Positions 50,563 through 63,556 of a stretch of DNA of 64,000 nucleotides are shown in pieces. The notes under the pieces were generated by a model. That model saw nothing but the letters and a program-made list of their open reading frames with translations. It had not been told where the DNA came from and did no database searches. Origin of the DNA: Motacilla alba alba (Eukaryota; Chordata; Aves; Passeriformes; Motacillidae). Within the stretch, counting starts at the first letter, position 1. Every line of letters starts with the position of its first letter. The position numbers and the translations under genes were made by a program. The stretch is taken from contig NC_052032.1 of the NCBI RefSeq assembly GCF_015832195.1, positions 8,500,618 through 8,564,617 on the forward strand, given 5' to 3'.

Positions 50563-53500
50563 TTGGAGCAGGACCCCGTCACGTGCCCTGCTCCTCCTGC
50601 TGCACACATGAACAGTCCAGGTCGGATCATCTTATTTTCCATAAACACGCCAGGTTTTTAATCCTGGATTTGCAGGACAGCGCTGCTGGGACGGTGCTTT
50701 GAGCTCAAGTGTCAGCCTTAAACCCGGGCTTTGCTGAGATTAGCCCCAGGTACAAAGCCAGCAGCACTCAGCAGGTTCTGTTTGAGCACAGAAATTGGCT
50801 GGATCAGGATTCCTGTGGCATACAGTGAGCGAAATCACTGGCCTGTTACTTCTGAATTCCTTTTCTTTCCTTTTCTTCTTTGCTCTGTTTTGATTTTTGA
50901 TTTCTTTTTCTCCCGTAGGAAGCAGCTCAGAGATTGGTTGTGACACAGCCCAGGTCACAAAAGCCTGTTTTCCAAAGGAAACATTTGCCATCTCGCTCCC
51001 AGCTTTGATTTGCCTGTCCCTGCTCCCTTGCCAGAGCTCGTTCTGCAGCGTTAATGGGAAAGTTTCTTTGCACAGAGCCAATGGTGCCCGAGTGATTTTG
51101 TTCAAGGGACAAAAAAAGCACATTCGCTCGGTGTTTGAGGTGACATTTATTTGGTGGGAGAGCTGGAGAGCTCGGTGGGGCAGAGAGAAAAAACACCCTT
51201 GTCAGGAGCTCTTTCAAAAGCAAAGGAACAAGAGCCCGGGAGAGATAAGAAAATGAACGTTTGCAGAATCTGGGAAAGCCTCGTGCAGAGGGACAGAGAC
51301 AAAGCACGAGAATGCACTTTATTTGTGACAAGCTTTCCATCCTGGGCAGCCAAACAGGACATCCTGCTTCAGTTCTCCTTCCTCTCTTTAATTAGAGCTG
51401 CGTTCAGGACACTGCCATTAATGTCATCTCAGCATTTCCATGCCAAAGCCCTGTTTTTGCTGGACTTTAGGAACTTGGCCCTAGAAAAGCCTGTTATTAG
51501 CGCAGAACTGTCCAGCACAGAGGCTGGAGCAGGTTTGCAGCCAGCTGCTGTGACATTTCCATCACAGGGAGCTGCCACCAGCTCGGGGAGAGGTGTTTCC
51601 ATGCAGGATGTGGGGGCAGTGAAGGAAATCAGAGCCCCTCTCTGGCCACAGTGGGATTAGGGCTGTTTGTGCTCCAGGAATCTCAGTTTCAGCTCGGAAT
51701 TGTGGCACCTCTGACATCTGAAAGTCACTGAAAGCACACCACCCACATTTTCCAGTCTGTGAGTCACTGTGGAAGCCTCGGTGGCTGCAAGTAACTAAAG
51801 AAGAATTCTGAAGAGAAAAGTGGATTCTCCAGCAATGGTGTTTTCACTGCCTGAGAACAGGCCTGGCTACAGCCCCCCAGAAAGGAGCCCCTGAAAGCCC
51901 TGTCAGCTGCAGAACACCCGTGTTTGAAAGAAGCTGAAACGCACCTCAAACGCCAGCAGAGCCTGGCAGAGCTCAGCCAGCTCTGCTGATAAACCAGATT
52001 CCTGTTGTGCTTGTTGTGCTGTAGAAACTCCTTCCTTTGGGTCTCCAGGGCAGGACCTGGGGTTTGTGCACAGCTCTGAGCACACGGGCAGGAGAAATCC
52101 TCGTTCCCATCCCACTGAGAGCCCTGATCCACCAGACTGTGCATCCCTGAGCAGGAGAAGCCAGAGCTCAGGCCAGCCAACTCCTCTGGGTCTGGTTTTG
52201 GCTCGAGAAGTGCTAAATATTATTAGCAAAATGAAAACCACTTTTTTTTTTTTTTTTTTCCATGCTGGAAAAACGAGTCCTTCCAACCCAAAATATTAGA
52301 GAGGTTCTTCCACTCCGAAAGGGAGGGCAGACAGATTCCTTTGTTCCTGCTGCAGTCCCAGGTGCAATGCTGGCATCCAGAGCTGGGCAGGCTCTGGAAG
52401 AAGCTGGAAAAGCAACATTTCATCACAGGATACTCCAAAGCAGACAGGGTTAAGCCAAACATCCTTTTACTGCTGCTCTTTCACTTCCCATTTGAGGGGG
52501 GAGCACACAATGGCCCTGCACCCTGAGCTAGGGCTGTGCCGGGGGATGCCCTCCCCGGGATGAAGGAGTGGAGCTGCATTTTCTCCCTGCTTCCTGCAGG
52601 GCCAGGCTGCTGTCCCCTGCCCCAAGTCCCACCAGGAATTCCCTGCCTTTCCCACCCGTGCTGCCACCCCACAGCTCCCCTCACTTGCTGGGATGTGCTC
52701 TCCAGGCTCCCTGAGCCAAATCAGAGAACTCAAACGGACTAACAGAGCGAGGAAACAGTGCAAAGGGGCTGTTTGGGGGCTCCCCAAGCTGTTTGGAGCT
52801 GTTTCCCCAGTTTCCCACCTGCTGGAACAAACTGCTTTGCGTACAAGGCACCGATGCTCCGATGCCACCACACGCCCCAATCCCACCTCCTTGGGGGCTT
52901 TGGCTGAGGATGTGCTGGCACAGGGCTCCTCAGCAGTGCCCCCCGATGCTGGGCACCCCCGGGGGGGCTCAGGGCTCCGTCCCCCTGCCCTGGCCCGCAG
53001 CAGAGCAGGGCAGGGCAGGAAGGGAGCAGCAGAGCTGAGGAGATGAGTGTTTCCTGCCCCTCGGCAGCCGCACTCAGCAGCGCTGTCACTCAGCGGCCCC
53101 CGCAAGTGCAGCAGCAAGATAACTCCAGACACAGCCACCATCACTTCCCCCCTTTGTCCCTGGCTTTTTTCAGGCCTTCCTGAGCGCAAACGTCCCATCT
53201 CCAAAGGAATGTCCCCGCTGCTGGCCGGCCCCGGGATGCCGCACTGCCCGCGGGGATGTGAGTGCTGCAGCAGCCCGGGGTGTGGAGCAGCTGGCAGCCC
53301 CGAGCCGGGCACTGCCAGGGCAGGACAAGGAAGGCGTCCTGACGTGGAACTGAACGGCCACATGTCCCAGTTTCCTGGCTCGGGTCACTCCCGAGTGCAG
53401 GAGATGGAGGAGCTCACAGAAAACAAGGCACTCAGGAGCTCAGGGCAGTGTGCCACACATTCCTCAGGCTCCTGGGATGGCACAATTCCCCTCCAGCCCC

Positions 53501-54205
53501 ACCAGACGCTCCAGGAAGGTGCCCACTGGACGTTTCATGGCTGTGGCAGCCCCTGCTCCTTGCCTGTCCCCGTGTGGTGCCCACTGAGCCAGCCTGGGGC
53601 AGCACCCAGGCACTGCTGGCACAAACCCCTCTGATGTGAAAGCAGCGAGCACTGCCAGCCCTTAAATTAGGCTGTGTTTTTCCCCAGATTCCTTCCCAAA
53701 GGAGGGCTCTGGGTTTGGCTCTTGGGGTGCTGTCACCCTGTGACTGTGCTCAGCGCAGACCCTTCGGCGCACACAGCCCCACAGGAGATGTCCCCACTCC
53801 CACAGCACTGTGGGGCAACGCGGGGCTTGGCAGGAGCAAAGGGGAGATGTGGCACCCCCAGAGAGGGCCCGTGGCCAGCACAGCACCAGCGTCCCCAAAA
53901 AGCCAAGGCTGGAATGCAGCGAGGCTGTTCCGTTATCTCCTCCCCTGCCTCCCAAGGACAAAATAATCTAACGGCTGTAGGAGCACATTTTTCACCACGG
54001 GATTCTTCATCAGTGCTTGTTTCCTCCCCCGGCCGTTTCCTGGAAGCAGTTTGGTGCTGCAGGAGCTGCACGAGTGCGTGAGGGAGCACACGCATTGCTG
54101 CCAGGCTCTGCGGGCCAGGTGACACCCGGGCACTCTGCAACGCCACTGCCACCAGCTCTCCCTGCCTGCAAACACAGGCAGGCAGGGACAGAGCAAGGCG
54201 GGTGG
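50563..54205. other. Intergenic DNA; no gene seen
   Basis: The block at about 50820-51450 is lower in GC with TTAATG, TTAATTAGAG and AGATAAGAAAATG words, and could be a conserved element. A 119-codon open frame at 50897-51256 has no domain and no splice context. A T17 run lies at about 52243-52259. Confidence 0.35.
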
Positions 54206-54207
54206 TG

Positions 54208-54420
54208 TTAAACTGAAACAGGAGAGATTCGGTTCAATATCAGGAGGAAATTCTTCCCTGGGAGGGTGGGGATGCACAGAGCAGCTGCGGCTGCCCCTGG
54301 ATCCCTGGAAGTGTCCAAGGCCAGCAAGCTGGCATGGTGGAAGGTGTCCCTGCCTATGGCAGGGGCGGGATGGATGATCTTTAAGATCCTTCCAAGCCAA
54401 ACCAGCCCATGATTCTGTAA
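54208..54420 (+). mobile_element. CR1 LINE fragment, 3' end, plus orientation
   Basis: TCAATATCAGGAGGAAATTC, CCTGGAAGTGTCCAAGGCC, GATGGATGATCTTTAAGATC and CCATGATTCTGTAATTGTAA follow CR1 3' order. It is diverged and has no intact frame. Confidence 0.88.
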
Positions 54421-54424
54421 TTGT

Positions 54425-57400
54425 AAGCACCTCACAGACAGGTCCTGGTGTTCCCAGCCCCATGGACGGCCCATGGCTCCTGCTACAAAACCTCCTTGTT
54501 TGTGGATCAACCATAAATATTTGCTCCTGGCTGCAGTTTTCCCAGGATAGATTTCAATCCAGGAGCCATTCCTCCCTGAGGCAGCTCTTCCCTGGCTGTT
54601 TACTTCTGGAGTCCCTCGGAGTTAAACACACCTTTATTTCTAGAACGACTGAAACGCAACATCCATCACCTGCATCAGTTATAACCAACCAGTTACAGAT
54701 CCTGCAGCAGCCCAACAACAAAAAAACCATCATGAAACCAACCAAAAAAAAAAAAAAATAAATCAGCCACCAAACTGCAGCCCCAGGGAGGGAGGGAGGG
54801 AGGGAGGAAAAGGATATGGTGCTTCTGGGAGCTGTGGTCGTTTGAAGGCTGTGAGGGGAAGCAGGCCAGAGGGTTATCCAATCTCTCAGAGCAGACATTT
54901 CCTCCTGGCACGCCCAGCAGCGCCGTGCTGGGTCATTCATCAATCACCCATCCTGCCCCGGGAGGAAACAGGAGCCAGGGGGGCAGCGGGTGCCCCGTGC
55001 CCGTGTGGGCATTGCAGAGGGGGCACCTCACAACCAGCAGCCCCCAAAATCCTGCACGGCCTTTCGCAGCTCACCTGGAGCTGGCAAAAGGAGCTGCAGT
55101 GCCCGTGGCCCAGCACAAGCTGGATATGGACAGAACTCTTCCTTCTAGCAAGTTCCATTCCCCCTTCCCAGCTGTGGCAGCAGCTCTCTGGCCACGGAGA
55201 GCAGCAGATAACTGTCCCAGGGAACAGATAACTGTCCCTTTCCATCGTTCTTGAAAAGGCTCCGAGAAGGTCAGAAAAAAGAATGAGAAACAATTCCTAT
55301 CTTCGCTTGCTGCACCTGGCATTGTGAGCGTGTGGAATGTGCTGTGGAGGTTTGTTTACCACGGGGTGGTTTCTTAATTAGCCAGTGATGGTGGTGTTTG
55401 GATTGGAGGACTAATTAGGTCCACTTCTATCGTAACTGTTCCATAAAAGAGCAATGGGTTTCTTCATAAAGACTATTATTGATCAGCCTTCTGTCAATCA
55501 TGGGGTTAATGAAAATTATCACCCAGCCAGGGGCCTGTTCCAGCAGCACCCAGCTGCCTGTCTGTGTTTGTAGCAACCCTGAGCTTTCCAGGGGCTCCCA
55601 GGCTCTCCAGGATGCTCTTTCAGCCCCAAACCATGCGAGCAGAATTGTTTCCCTGTGAACACAAGCACGGTTTATACCTGGTTCATTTTTGGCAGATGGC
55701 TTTGAGCAGGTTTTGGCAGCTGTTTGAGCACAGGAACACGGGCTGTCCTGCTGGATCCAGCCACGTGCTGCTCCCCGTCACAGCAGCACCCTAACCCCTT
55801 CTCTGGTGGCCCCCACAGTGCCCTGACCCCCTGGGGATGGATGCAGGGATGCCAGGGGGGTGGCACGCCTCGTGTCACCCTGTCCTTGCAAAGACACCCT
55901 GGCTGGAGCAGGAGGGACAGGGACAGCCAGCGTGTGGTGGTGCAGCCACCCCCAGCCCCACACCTCCCTGGGGCTGTAAATGACACAGATCCCTGCCACC
56001 AGAGCTTCCTGTTTTCCTACTGCAGCAGCTCACACTTCCCTGCAGTCCTTGACCCCGGGGCTGTGCTAGAAAGGATGTGAAATCCCTCTCCTGCAGCCCG
56101 AGGCTGGGCTTGGGACTGCCCCTGGAGCCCTGAGCCCGCGGCTGCTCCGTCTGTGTGTCCGTCTGTGTGTCTGTCTGTGTGTCAGCGTGTCCATCTGTGC
56201 AGACACAATGGTCACACCGTGCCTCCCGAGCTGGCACAGCCGCCAGCACCCTCGGGGGACAGGATCCCATAGCTCAGGGGGGGAAAGCAGAGCCACAGGA
56301 CAAAGCAAAGCCACCAAAGCTCTGATTACCCTTTTCTTTTACCCTTGATTACCTTACCTTTTTTACCCTTTGAAACCCCTTTTTTTTTCCCCCTCTCTGA
56401 GCAAGAAAATACAAAATACAGCTGTTTTCTCACTCGCACTTCCCCCCGATTTCAGGTTGATCAAAGCTCAAGGGATTTGTTTTCCCTGCACAGCTGGAAT
56501 GATATTCTCAAAATCCCTTCCTGGCGCACGTTCCCTCATGGCACAGGCTGGGCTCCCCAAAATGTCAAGCAGGGGAAGGTGGGGTCTCTGTGAGAGCAGA
56601 AACCGCTGCCCCAGGCTGTGCTCACCACCACGGACACACGCTGAAGGAAACGGCCCAGCCTGGGCCATTGTTGCCTGTCAGAGCCACCACCTCTGTGGGA
56701 AATGATGCTGCTCATTTCCCAGCATTTCAAGATTCCAACATTTCAAGATTTGGAAGCGTCAAGTAAACGTTGATCGAGCCAGGATGATGGGTGTTTCGCT
56801 CTGCTTTTCTTGGGGTGACAAGATACTCAGCTCTGGTTTCGTTTGGTTTTTCTGTTGCGGGAGTGCCAAAAGTCAGAAATCCCTCCACAAACAAACCCAG
56901 GCCTCCCCCAGCAGCTGCAGCACAGAAACTCCACACACAGGCCTTATTGCAGTGGGGACAAGAAACACGAGCAGGGCTTTGGGAGGGAGGAAGGACAAGG
57001 GCAGAGGGTACCAGTTCAGCCAGTATCGAGCAGATCCAACCTTTGTGATCTTTCTTGCCAAAAGGAGCTGTGATAACCATTTATTTCGAGGCTTTTCCAG
57101 CAGAGATCTCCTCATCTAACAGTGCTAGGCCAGACCACCCAGCAGCACCTCGGGGACATCACCACAAGCTCTGCAGAAGGGCTCAGCTCCCAGAAAACAG
57201 GCGTGAGGACGCGGTGCCCACAAGAGCTCATCCTCCTGCCCACCCGTGGCTGAGCACAGCTCGGGGAGCTCAGGGCAATCTCAGCCAGACCAATCTCCCC
57301 CTCCCAGCCCAGGGCTCCAGTTACACCACACTTAATCCTGGAGCCAGTTGGACACGGCGGCTCGGGGCTGACCCACTTGCGAGGCCCCCTGAGCTCAGAA

Positions 57401-59625
57401 ATGTTAAATACACTGTAATTGGAGCCCCAGTGCCTCCGCTCTCCTTCCGATGGAGAGGCCCTGGGAAGTGAATTTTCCAGAGTGTTCCCGGCCCAGAGCA
57501 GCTGATTCTCAGCCCAGCATGGACACACCGGGATCTTCCCCATCTGTGGGGTGGTCTGGGCTGGCCACACCAATGGCAAAGCAAAGGAAACCCAATCCAC
57601 CCGTTCCTGGTTTATCCCAGAAGGAAAAGGGAGTGGGGCTGGATAAGGAGTGAGCTCCCTGGGGCAGGGAGGGGAGAGCTGTGCACTCCCTGTTCCAACT
57701 TTTGCTCTCTGCTGCACCTTTCATATCAAATCTTGCCCAGGCAGGGCTTGGTGAAGGGATGTGGCATCATTGTGACACCCAGCTGTGCCCTGCTGCAGCC
57801 AGGAGTGAGCTGCCAGCATGGATCAGCTGCCTGCTGTCACCTGTCCCCTCTCCTTGTCCACCCTGGGGTCTTTGGGATGGCATCAAATTGGGAACGAATC
57901 AGCCCTGATGTGCTGGAGGGGCAGCACGGACACTTGTCCCCACTGTCACCTCTCTCTGCTACTGCCAGGTGAGGCTGGAGGCTCCTTGGGGCAGGGCTGT
58001 GTCCACGGCCATGGGGCAATGCTCCCAGGTGCTATTTTAACATGAAAAACAGCATTTCCCCCAGCTTTGAAACACTTTTCCTCCCTTCCACTGCAGGTGA
58101 GTGCTCCTCTGGCAGCTGCTGCTCTCTCCAGAGGGAGTTTGAAGGCCGTGGTCACAAAATCAGCAAACTGGGGCAAAAGACTCTGCCAGACACACAGGCA
58201 AAGGAAACAGATGCAAGGGGAGCTCTGTAACAGCCTCCCTTTGCTACCAAGCACTCCAAAACCTCGTGAGGACAAGCCCAGCAGGAGCGTGGAACTTCTT
58301 CTCCGCCTCTTGGGGACTTCAAAAAAAGCCACCTGGTTCTCCTGGAGTTTGCAGACTCACAGGTCACAGCCAGCGGAGAAAGCGGCAGCCAGAAGCTGCT
58401 CCCTGGGGTGTTGGGGCAGAGCTGGGGGCACAGAAAGTCCAGTGGGCACTGGGGAGCACCCACATGGGAGGCAGGCAAGCTCCAGTGCTGTTCCCATGGC
58501 TGTTGTGGGCTAGACCTCAGATTTGGTAGCAGGAAGAGTTTGGATGCCCCCAGAAATCCTTGACAAGGCTCCCAGAGGCTTTCCAGCGGGGAGATGCTCT
58601 CGTGGTTTGCCTCCCTTTGAAGTGAGAGGCAGGAATGCCTCCAAACACACTTAATTAATCCAACTTGTCACATTAACGACATCAAACCACAGCAACTGCA
58701 GCAGGGTCTGGGCCCCATCTCACACCCAGCAGAGCTGCAGAGCTGCCCCAGAGCTCGGCCAGGACACAGAGGGCTCAGGGCACAAGCTGTGCCTCCACGG
58801 GTGCAGGTCCCCAGCCTGAGCCCCCCGAGTGTTCTCTGCTGTCCTGCCCCCTCCAGCTGGCAGCTTTGTCCCCCCTCGGTGTCTCTGTGCCCGCGGGGGT
58901 GTGCGTGCCCTTTCCCAGGCTGGGATGAGGTGTCTGTCATGGTAGCTGTCCCCACAGCCCCCTGGGCTCCGGGTGGCTGTGCCTGAGTGTCCCTGAGCCC
59001 CCTGTCCTGGCACCCCAGCCTCTCTCTGCCTTCCCCAGGTGATAACCTTGGGCAGCTCCCCATGACCTGGAGGAGCTGGGAAAGGGAAAGATGTTGACTT
59101 TTGAACCTCCTGCTGTGTTTCGTCCTCTCCTAAATGGGCTGAGCTCCCCCCTGCTGCTCCCCTCACCCCGAGCCCATCCATCTCCCTGCTGCCACAGCCG
59201 GGGGGCCTCCGGGTCTTCCCACGATCCCATCTCAGAATGGGGAGGAAAGAGCTTCCCTTCCCGCTTCCAGCTCACCTGGAGCCACACTCCCTGCTGTCCC
59301 TTCCCCCTCGCCTCAGCGGCAGCTCCCAGGCCAGCCTCAGGGAGACCTGAGGGGCACAGAAATTTTGGCAGGGCTGCTCAGTGCCCAGATTTTGGCCAAG
59401 TCACCGAGTGAGGCACAGCTGACCCCGTCCCCTCCCAGCCTGGCTGAAAGGAGCCCTGCAGCAGGCGATAAACCCGGGGCTTTGATGTGCAGGGAAAGGG
59501 AGCCATCCCTTATCTCCTTTCCCTCTGTGCTGGAACCCTTCCCCAAAGGCATCCCTGGCAGGAGGGGCGGGCAGAGCCTCGGGCAGTGAGGATGTGGCAG
59601 CAGAGGCACCCGCAGGCTGGGCAGG
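54425..59625. other. Intergenic DNA with simple repeats; no gene seen
   Basis: Simple repeats are an A-rich run at 54744-54760, (AGGG)n at about 54785-54808 and (GTCTGTGT)n at about 56150-56190. A low-GC block at 55365-55535 (TTCTTAATTAGCCAG, GGACTAATTAGG, GTTAATGAAAATTATC) is the most enhancer-like stretch by appearance. No coding or RNA gene was recognised. Confidence 0.35.
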
Positions 59626-59653
59626 AGCTCAGACACACAGCTGGGACATCGGC

Positions 59654-60030
59654 TGTTGTGAGGTTTGCAGGGGTCCCAGGGTAAGGGAGGAGATGAGAAC
59701 CTTGACTCCGTGTTTCAGAAGGCTGATTTATTATATTATGAGGTATATTATATTAAACTATACTAAAAGAATGGAGAGAAAGGATTCAGCAGAAGGCTGG
59801 ACAGGAATAGAAAGGAATGAATCACAAAGGCTGTGACTGACCAGAGTCTGACTGAGTTGCATCCTTGATTGGTTATTGAGCAGAAACACCTCACATGGAC
59901 TAATCAGAGCTGCACCGGCTGCACTCCACAGCAGCAGAGAGTGATTTGTTTACATTTCTTTCCTGAGGCTCCTCAGCTTCTTAGGAGAAGAAAATCCCGG
60001 CAAAAGGATTCATAAAATATCATACCAACA
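59654..60030 (-). mobile_element. Solo LTR of an endogenous retrovirus, minus orientation
   Basis: The block begins TGTTG and ends CAACA, the inverted termini of an LTR. On the minus strand it has a CCAAT box (AACCAATC), an A/T-rich TATA-like region (TTTAATATAATATA) and then AATAAA at 59727-59732, in U3-R order. No gag, pol or env remains on either side, so it is a solo LTR. It resembles LTRs I recall from songbird genomes, but the family cannot be fixed without a repeat library. A 19-bp direct repeat (CAGACACACAGCTGGGACA) lies at 59630-59648 and 60031-60049. Confidence 0.8.
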
Positions 60031-60049
60031 CAGACACACAGCTGGGACA

Positions 60050-62450
60050 CACGGGCTGAGCACAGCAGCGATGCTCGCTCCCTCTGCCTCCTTCTGCCCC
60101 CCTCTGGTGTCCCTGGGAGCTTTTCCTCGCATCTTCCTCATCCCCTGCTCCGGCTAAATCCCATTCGGAGGCAGAGCTGCGAGGAAGCCCCCAGCGTGGC
60201 AGGGGCAATTATAATTATTGGTTATTCATTCCCTGCCCCAAAGACAACCCAGCCCTGAGCCTGGCACTCCTCGGGAGTTGTGCAAAAGGGTTTGGGACGA
60301 AATATAGACCATGAGGCGAGGAGGAGGAAGAGGAGGAAGCAAAGGCAAGAGTCGGGAAGGGCAGAAACACCCGAGTGGTTCCTTGGGAGGAGCAGGAGCT
60401 GCCTGTCCTCGCTTAGGAAGGGGAAGCACACCCCACTGTGGCTGCTCCCGCACTCAGAAAGGCATCCACGCTCTCCCTGGTGGGGATCTCCCATCCCCAG
60501 CCCCCGGTGCCTTCCCCCGAGGGATCACCAGGGTTTTCCAGCTGGGAAAGCCCAAGGAGAGGGATCGCTGGGGCTGGAGGCTGCACCTCGCAGGGCACTG
60601 CTGTCCAAAGGGAGAGGCAGCAGGGAGGAAAGGGACAGCTGCTGCTGCTGGGAGGCTTTCCCTCCCTCTGTCACCCCTATCTGCTTTAGAGAGGTGGCAA
60701 TTCTGGAAAGGGGGAGTGCTCTTCGTTCAAAACAATCCGTGTATCCCTCTGCTGGATAGCACAGGCTCTCCAGAGAATGTCCCCAGCTCGGGGACACACC
60801 ACAACATCTGCAGCACTGGAGGAGCAGAGGCTTTTTAAAAATTATTATTTATATTTTTTTAAGCCTCAAAAACAAATTTCAGGAAAGCTTTAGATGAGAA
60901 AAGATGCAAAGCAAGGAGTAGCAGCAGCTGCAGGCGACAGGAAGGTGGAGTGGGAGAGCCACGCTAGCAGGAGCTGAGCTGTGCAAGAGCAGAGGTTTCT
61001 TTGGTTTCACAAATAAGAGCTTCAAAGTTGGAAAACGTGTGAAGCTATCTGCTGGCGTGGCTCAGATTGAGGCAGCAGCTTCACAGGGAAAGAGGAGGAA
61101 GGATGGATGCAATAAAAACATTGAAATACTTTGCACCAAGGCTTGCCAGCAACAAGTTTAATTCTTGAGCTGCTAAATGTTTTTTGTCTCATCGTTGTCA
61201 GATATGAAACGTGCTTCTGGTGAGCAGCATTTTCCCCGAGAAATTGCTCCCAGCCTCTAAAGAAAGAGAAAAAGCCTTTAAAGGATATTGAACGGCCCCC
61301 AAGAAAGAAAGGAAGGTTTTAATTTCGTGTGGAGCACAGCATTTGCACAATGAACCAGAAAAGGAAACACGGCAGAGGTTCTCCCTTTGGGTCCGAGCCT
61401 GTCTGACTTTGCCCTTGTGGTTTTCGGTTCAGCCACAGAGCAGAAACCTCTGGTTCCCCCCCAGTTCTCTCTCTGAGCCCTCAAGAGCAGCCTTGCCACG
61501 GACACGGGCGTGGGAACTGGCCTGGCAGTGCCCCTGGAGCTGCGCTGGGACGTGACTCACCCCCTTTAGGTGCTGCTGCTTAAAATCCCTCCCCAGATCT
61601 GCTTGAAATCCCTCCCCAAAGCAGAGCCCAAGCTGCTGCTCCAGGCTCAGCCATGTGTTTCTGTTTACTCCCTGTGTGTGCCAGCGGAGCCCCGGCCTCC
61701 ACACACATCGTGTTTGCATATAAGCTGCAAATTTGAGTTTGATTTGGTGGGCTGGAGCCCCCGGGGCCTCTTGGATGCTTTTGAAAGAGCTGCTGGGTCT
61801 GAGAGGTCTGCAGTGCGTGGGGATGTGTGGTCCAGGAGAGGGGCCGAGAGGGGGAGTGTGGGAAGAAGAGCGGGAGGAAAGAGAAAGGAGAAGGAGATGA
61901 AAAGGATGGGGATAATGGAGGAACTGCAGAGAGGACAGGGGTGGCGCCCAGCACCCAGCCCGTGCCCAGGGCACAGCGCACACAGCCCCATCTTCCCACA
62001 TCCTGTCCCCAGGGATGTGCTGGGATCTCAGCCGCCCCAGCCCACAGCCAAACTCCCTCCCCTGAGGCAGCCGAGACAGAGCCATCTCCGGCCACCCAAG
62101 CCCTCAGTGCCCCCCTGGCCTGGCGTCCCTCTGCAGCCTGGGGGTGGCTGTGCAGAGCCCGTCCCTGTCCCCCCGTGCTCCCCCCACACCCTCCATCCTC
62201 AGCACTCCCGTCTGAAACACCCAGCAGGAGGCTGGGAACGTTTGGCTGCTCTCCCGAGGAGATTTTCCTTCATAAAACACAAGGCAGGCGGGGGCTTTTC
62301 ACAAGCAGTGGGCACGGCTGAATCCCTTTTCTCGGCAGCCAGCGGGAGGAAAATGGGAGAAGGACAAGAGACAGGACGGCCACTGCCTTTGTTTGGGTTT
62401 TGAGGCAGAAGGAGGACGGTGTGGGGGGTTTAAAGACGTGATGATGGGCC
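60050..62450. other. Intergenic DNA; no gene seen
   Basis: No gene is supported. A low-GC patch spans about 60830-61330. The remaining open frames are short and overlapping. Confidence 0.35.
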
Positions 62451-62454
62451 TGAA

Positions 62455-62745
62455 TGTGCTGAAGGAGCAGCTTGAGGTGGGGAGGCTTCACACTGCCATG
62501 GGAGGGGACAGGCAAGGTTTGGTTGTCACTGCCAGTGGCTCACGGGACAGGGGTGAGCCTCACATGGTGGGCATCCAAAGGGTTGGGGTCTCCCTGCTGC
62601 ACTCAGGGTGGTGTCCAGGTGGGAGCAGGCTGCTTGGGAAGGGTCCTAGAGGTGTGTGGGATGTTGGGGACATGGTGAACAGGTTGGTGTTGGGTACCCA
62701 TGGTCCTTCAGGGCTTTCCAACCTTAATGGTTCCGGTATTAAATA
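62455..62745 (+). mobile_element. Probable degenerate CR1 fragment, plus orientation
   Basis: The final part, GGGCTTTCCAACCTTAATGG then TTCCGG, and the upstream GGTTGGTGTTGGGTACCC match the 3' end of CR1 in order but are diverged. The boundary on the left is uncertain. Confidence 0.55.
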
Positions 62746-63159
62746 AATTAATAACCCAACTCTGTTTTGCACTTCAGGGCTTATGCACTGCCTCACCCCA
62801 AAAGAGTGAGGAGAAGGAGCCCCAATCCTGCTTCTTCACCTGGCTCTGGCTTTGTCCCCCCAGCCCTGAGGAGCTGGGCATGGTGGGGACAGGGACACGG
62901 GGCCAGGGCCACCACTGCCCTGGGGACCTGCTGGGGAGGCCCATCCGTGTGTCACTAGATGGCGGCTCCACCTCAGGAATGGCTGCAGGGACACGCTGGG
63001 GGCCAGCCCGGGGTGTCCTGTCCCCCCATGGGGGCCCAGCAGAGCCCCCCATGTCCCCCTGCCACCCGTGTCCCCACAGGCACCAGCGGAAGCCACCACG
63101 GCCATGCAGGAGGGTTTTCTCTCTCCGCTCACTGCAGCTTCCCCTTACAGCACCATTCC

Positions 63160-63230
63160 TGCTGGGAGGACCTCAAGTTGCACCAGAGGAGGTTTAGGTT
63201 GGATATCAGGAATCATTTCTCCACTGGATT
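63160..63230 (+). mobile_element. Short CR1 fragment, plus orientation
   Basis: ACCTCAAGTTGCACCAGAGG and AGGTTTAGGTTGGATATCAG are typical CR1 sequence ahead of the 3' UTR. Only about 70 bp is recognisable. Confidence 0.75.
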
Positions 63231-63380
63231 TGGGATCCCCTGTATCCAGCTCCTTCCCACGGGGCCGCTCCTGAGCCACAGCTCAGCCTGACTGTGGCTG
63301 AGGTCAAAGAACTCTGTCCCTCTCTTCCCCCTCGAGGAAACCCAGATGGAGACATGGAAAAGATCTCATCTTGTGGTCTA

Positions 63381-63556
63381 GGGGCCACTAAACCCTCCTG
63401 GGGGCCACCAAACCCTGCCAGGGCCACCAAACCCTGCCCAGGTCACTAAACCCTCCTGGGGGCCACCAAACCCTGCCAGGGCCACCAAACCCTGCTCAGG
63501 CCACCAAACACTCCTGGGGGCCACCAACCCCTGCCAGGGCCACCAAACCCACCTAG
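63381..63556. repeat. Minisatellite of CCACCAAACCCTGCCAGGG-type units
   Basis: About 9 to 10 units of 16-20 bp alternate between CCACCAAACCCTGCCAGGG and CACTAAACCCTCCTGGGGG types. The minus-strand open frame of repeated GFGGPGRVWWP-like words is an artefact of the array. Confidence 0.88.
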
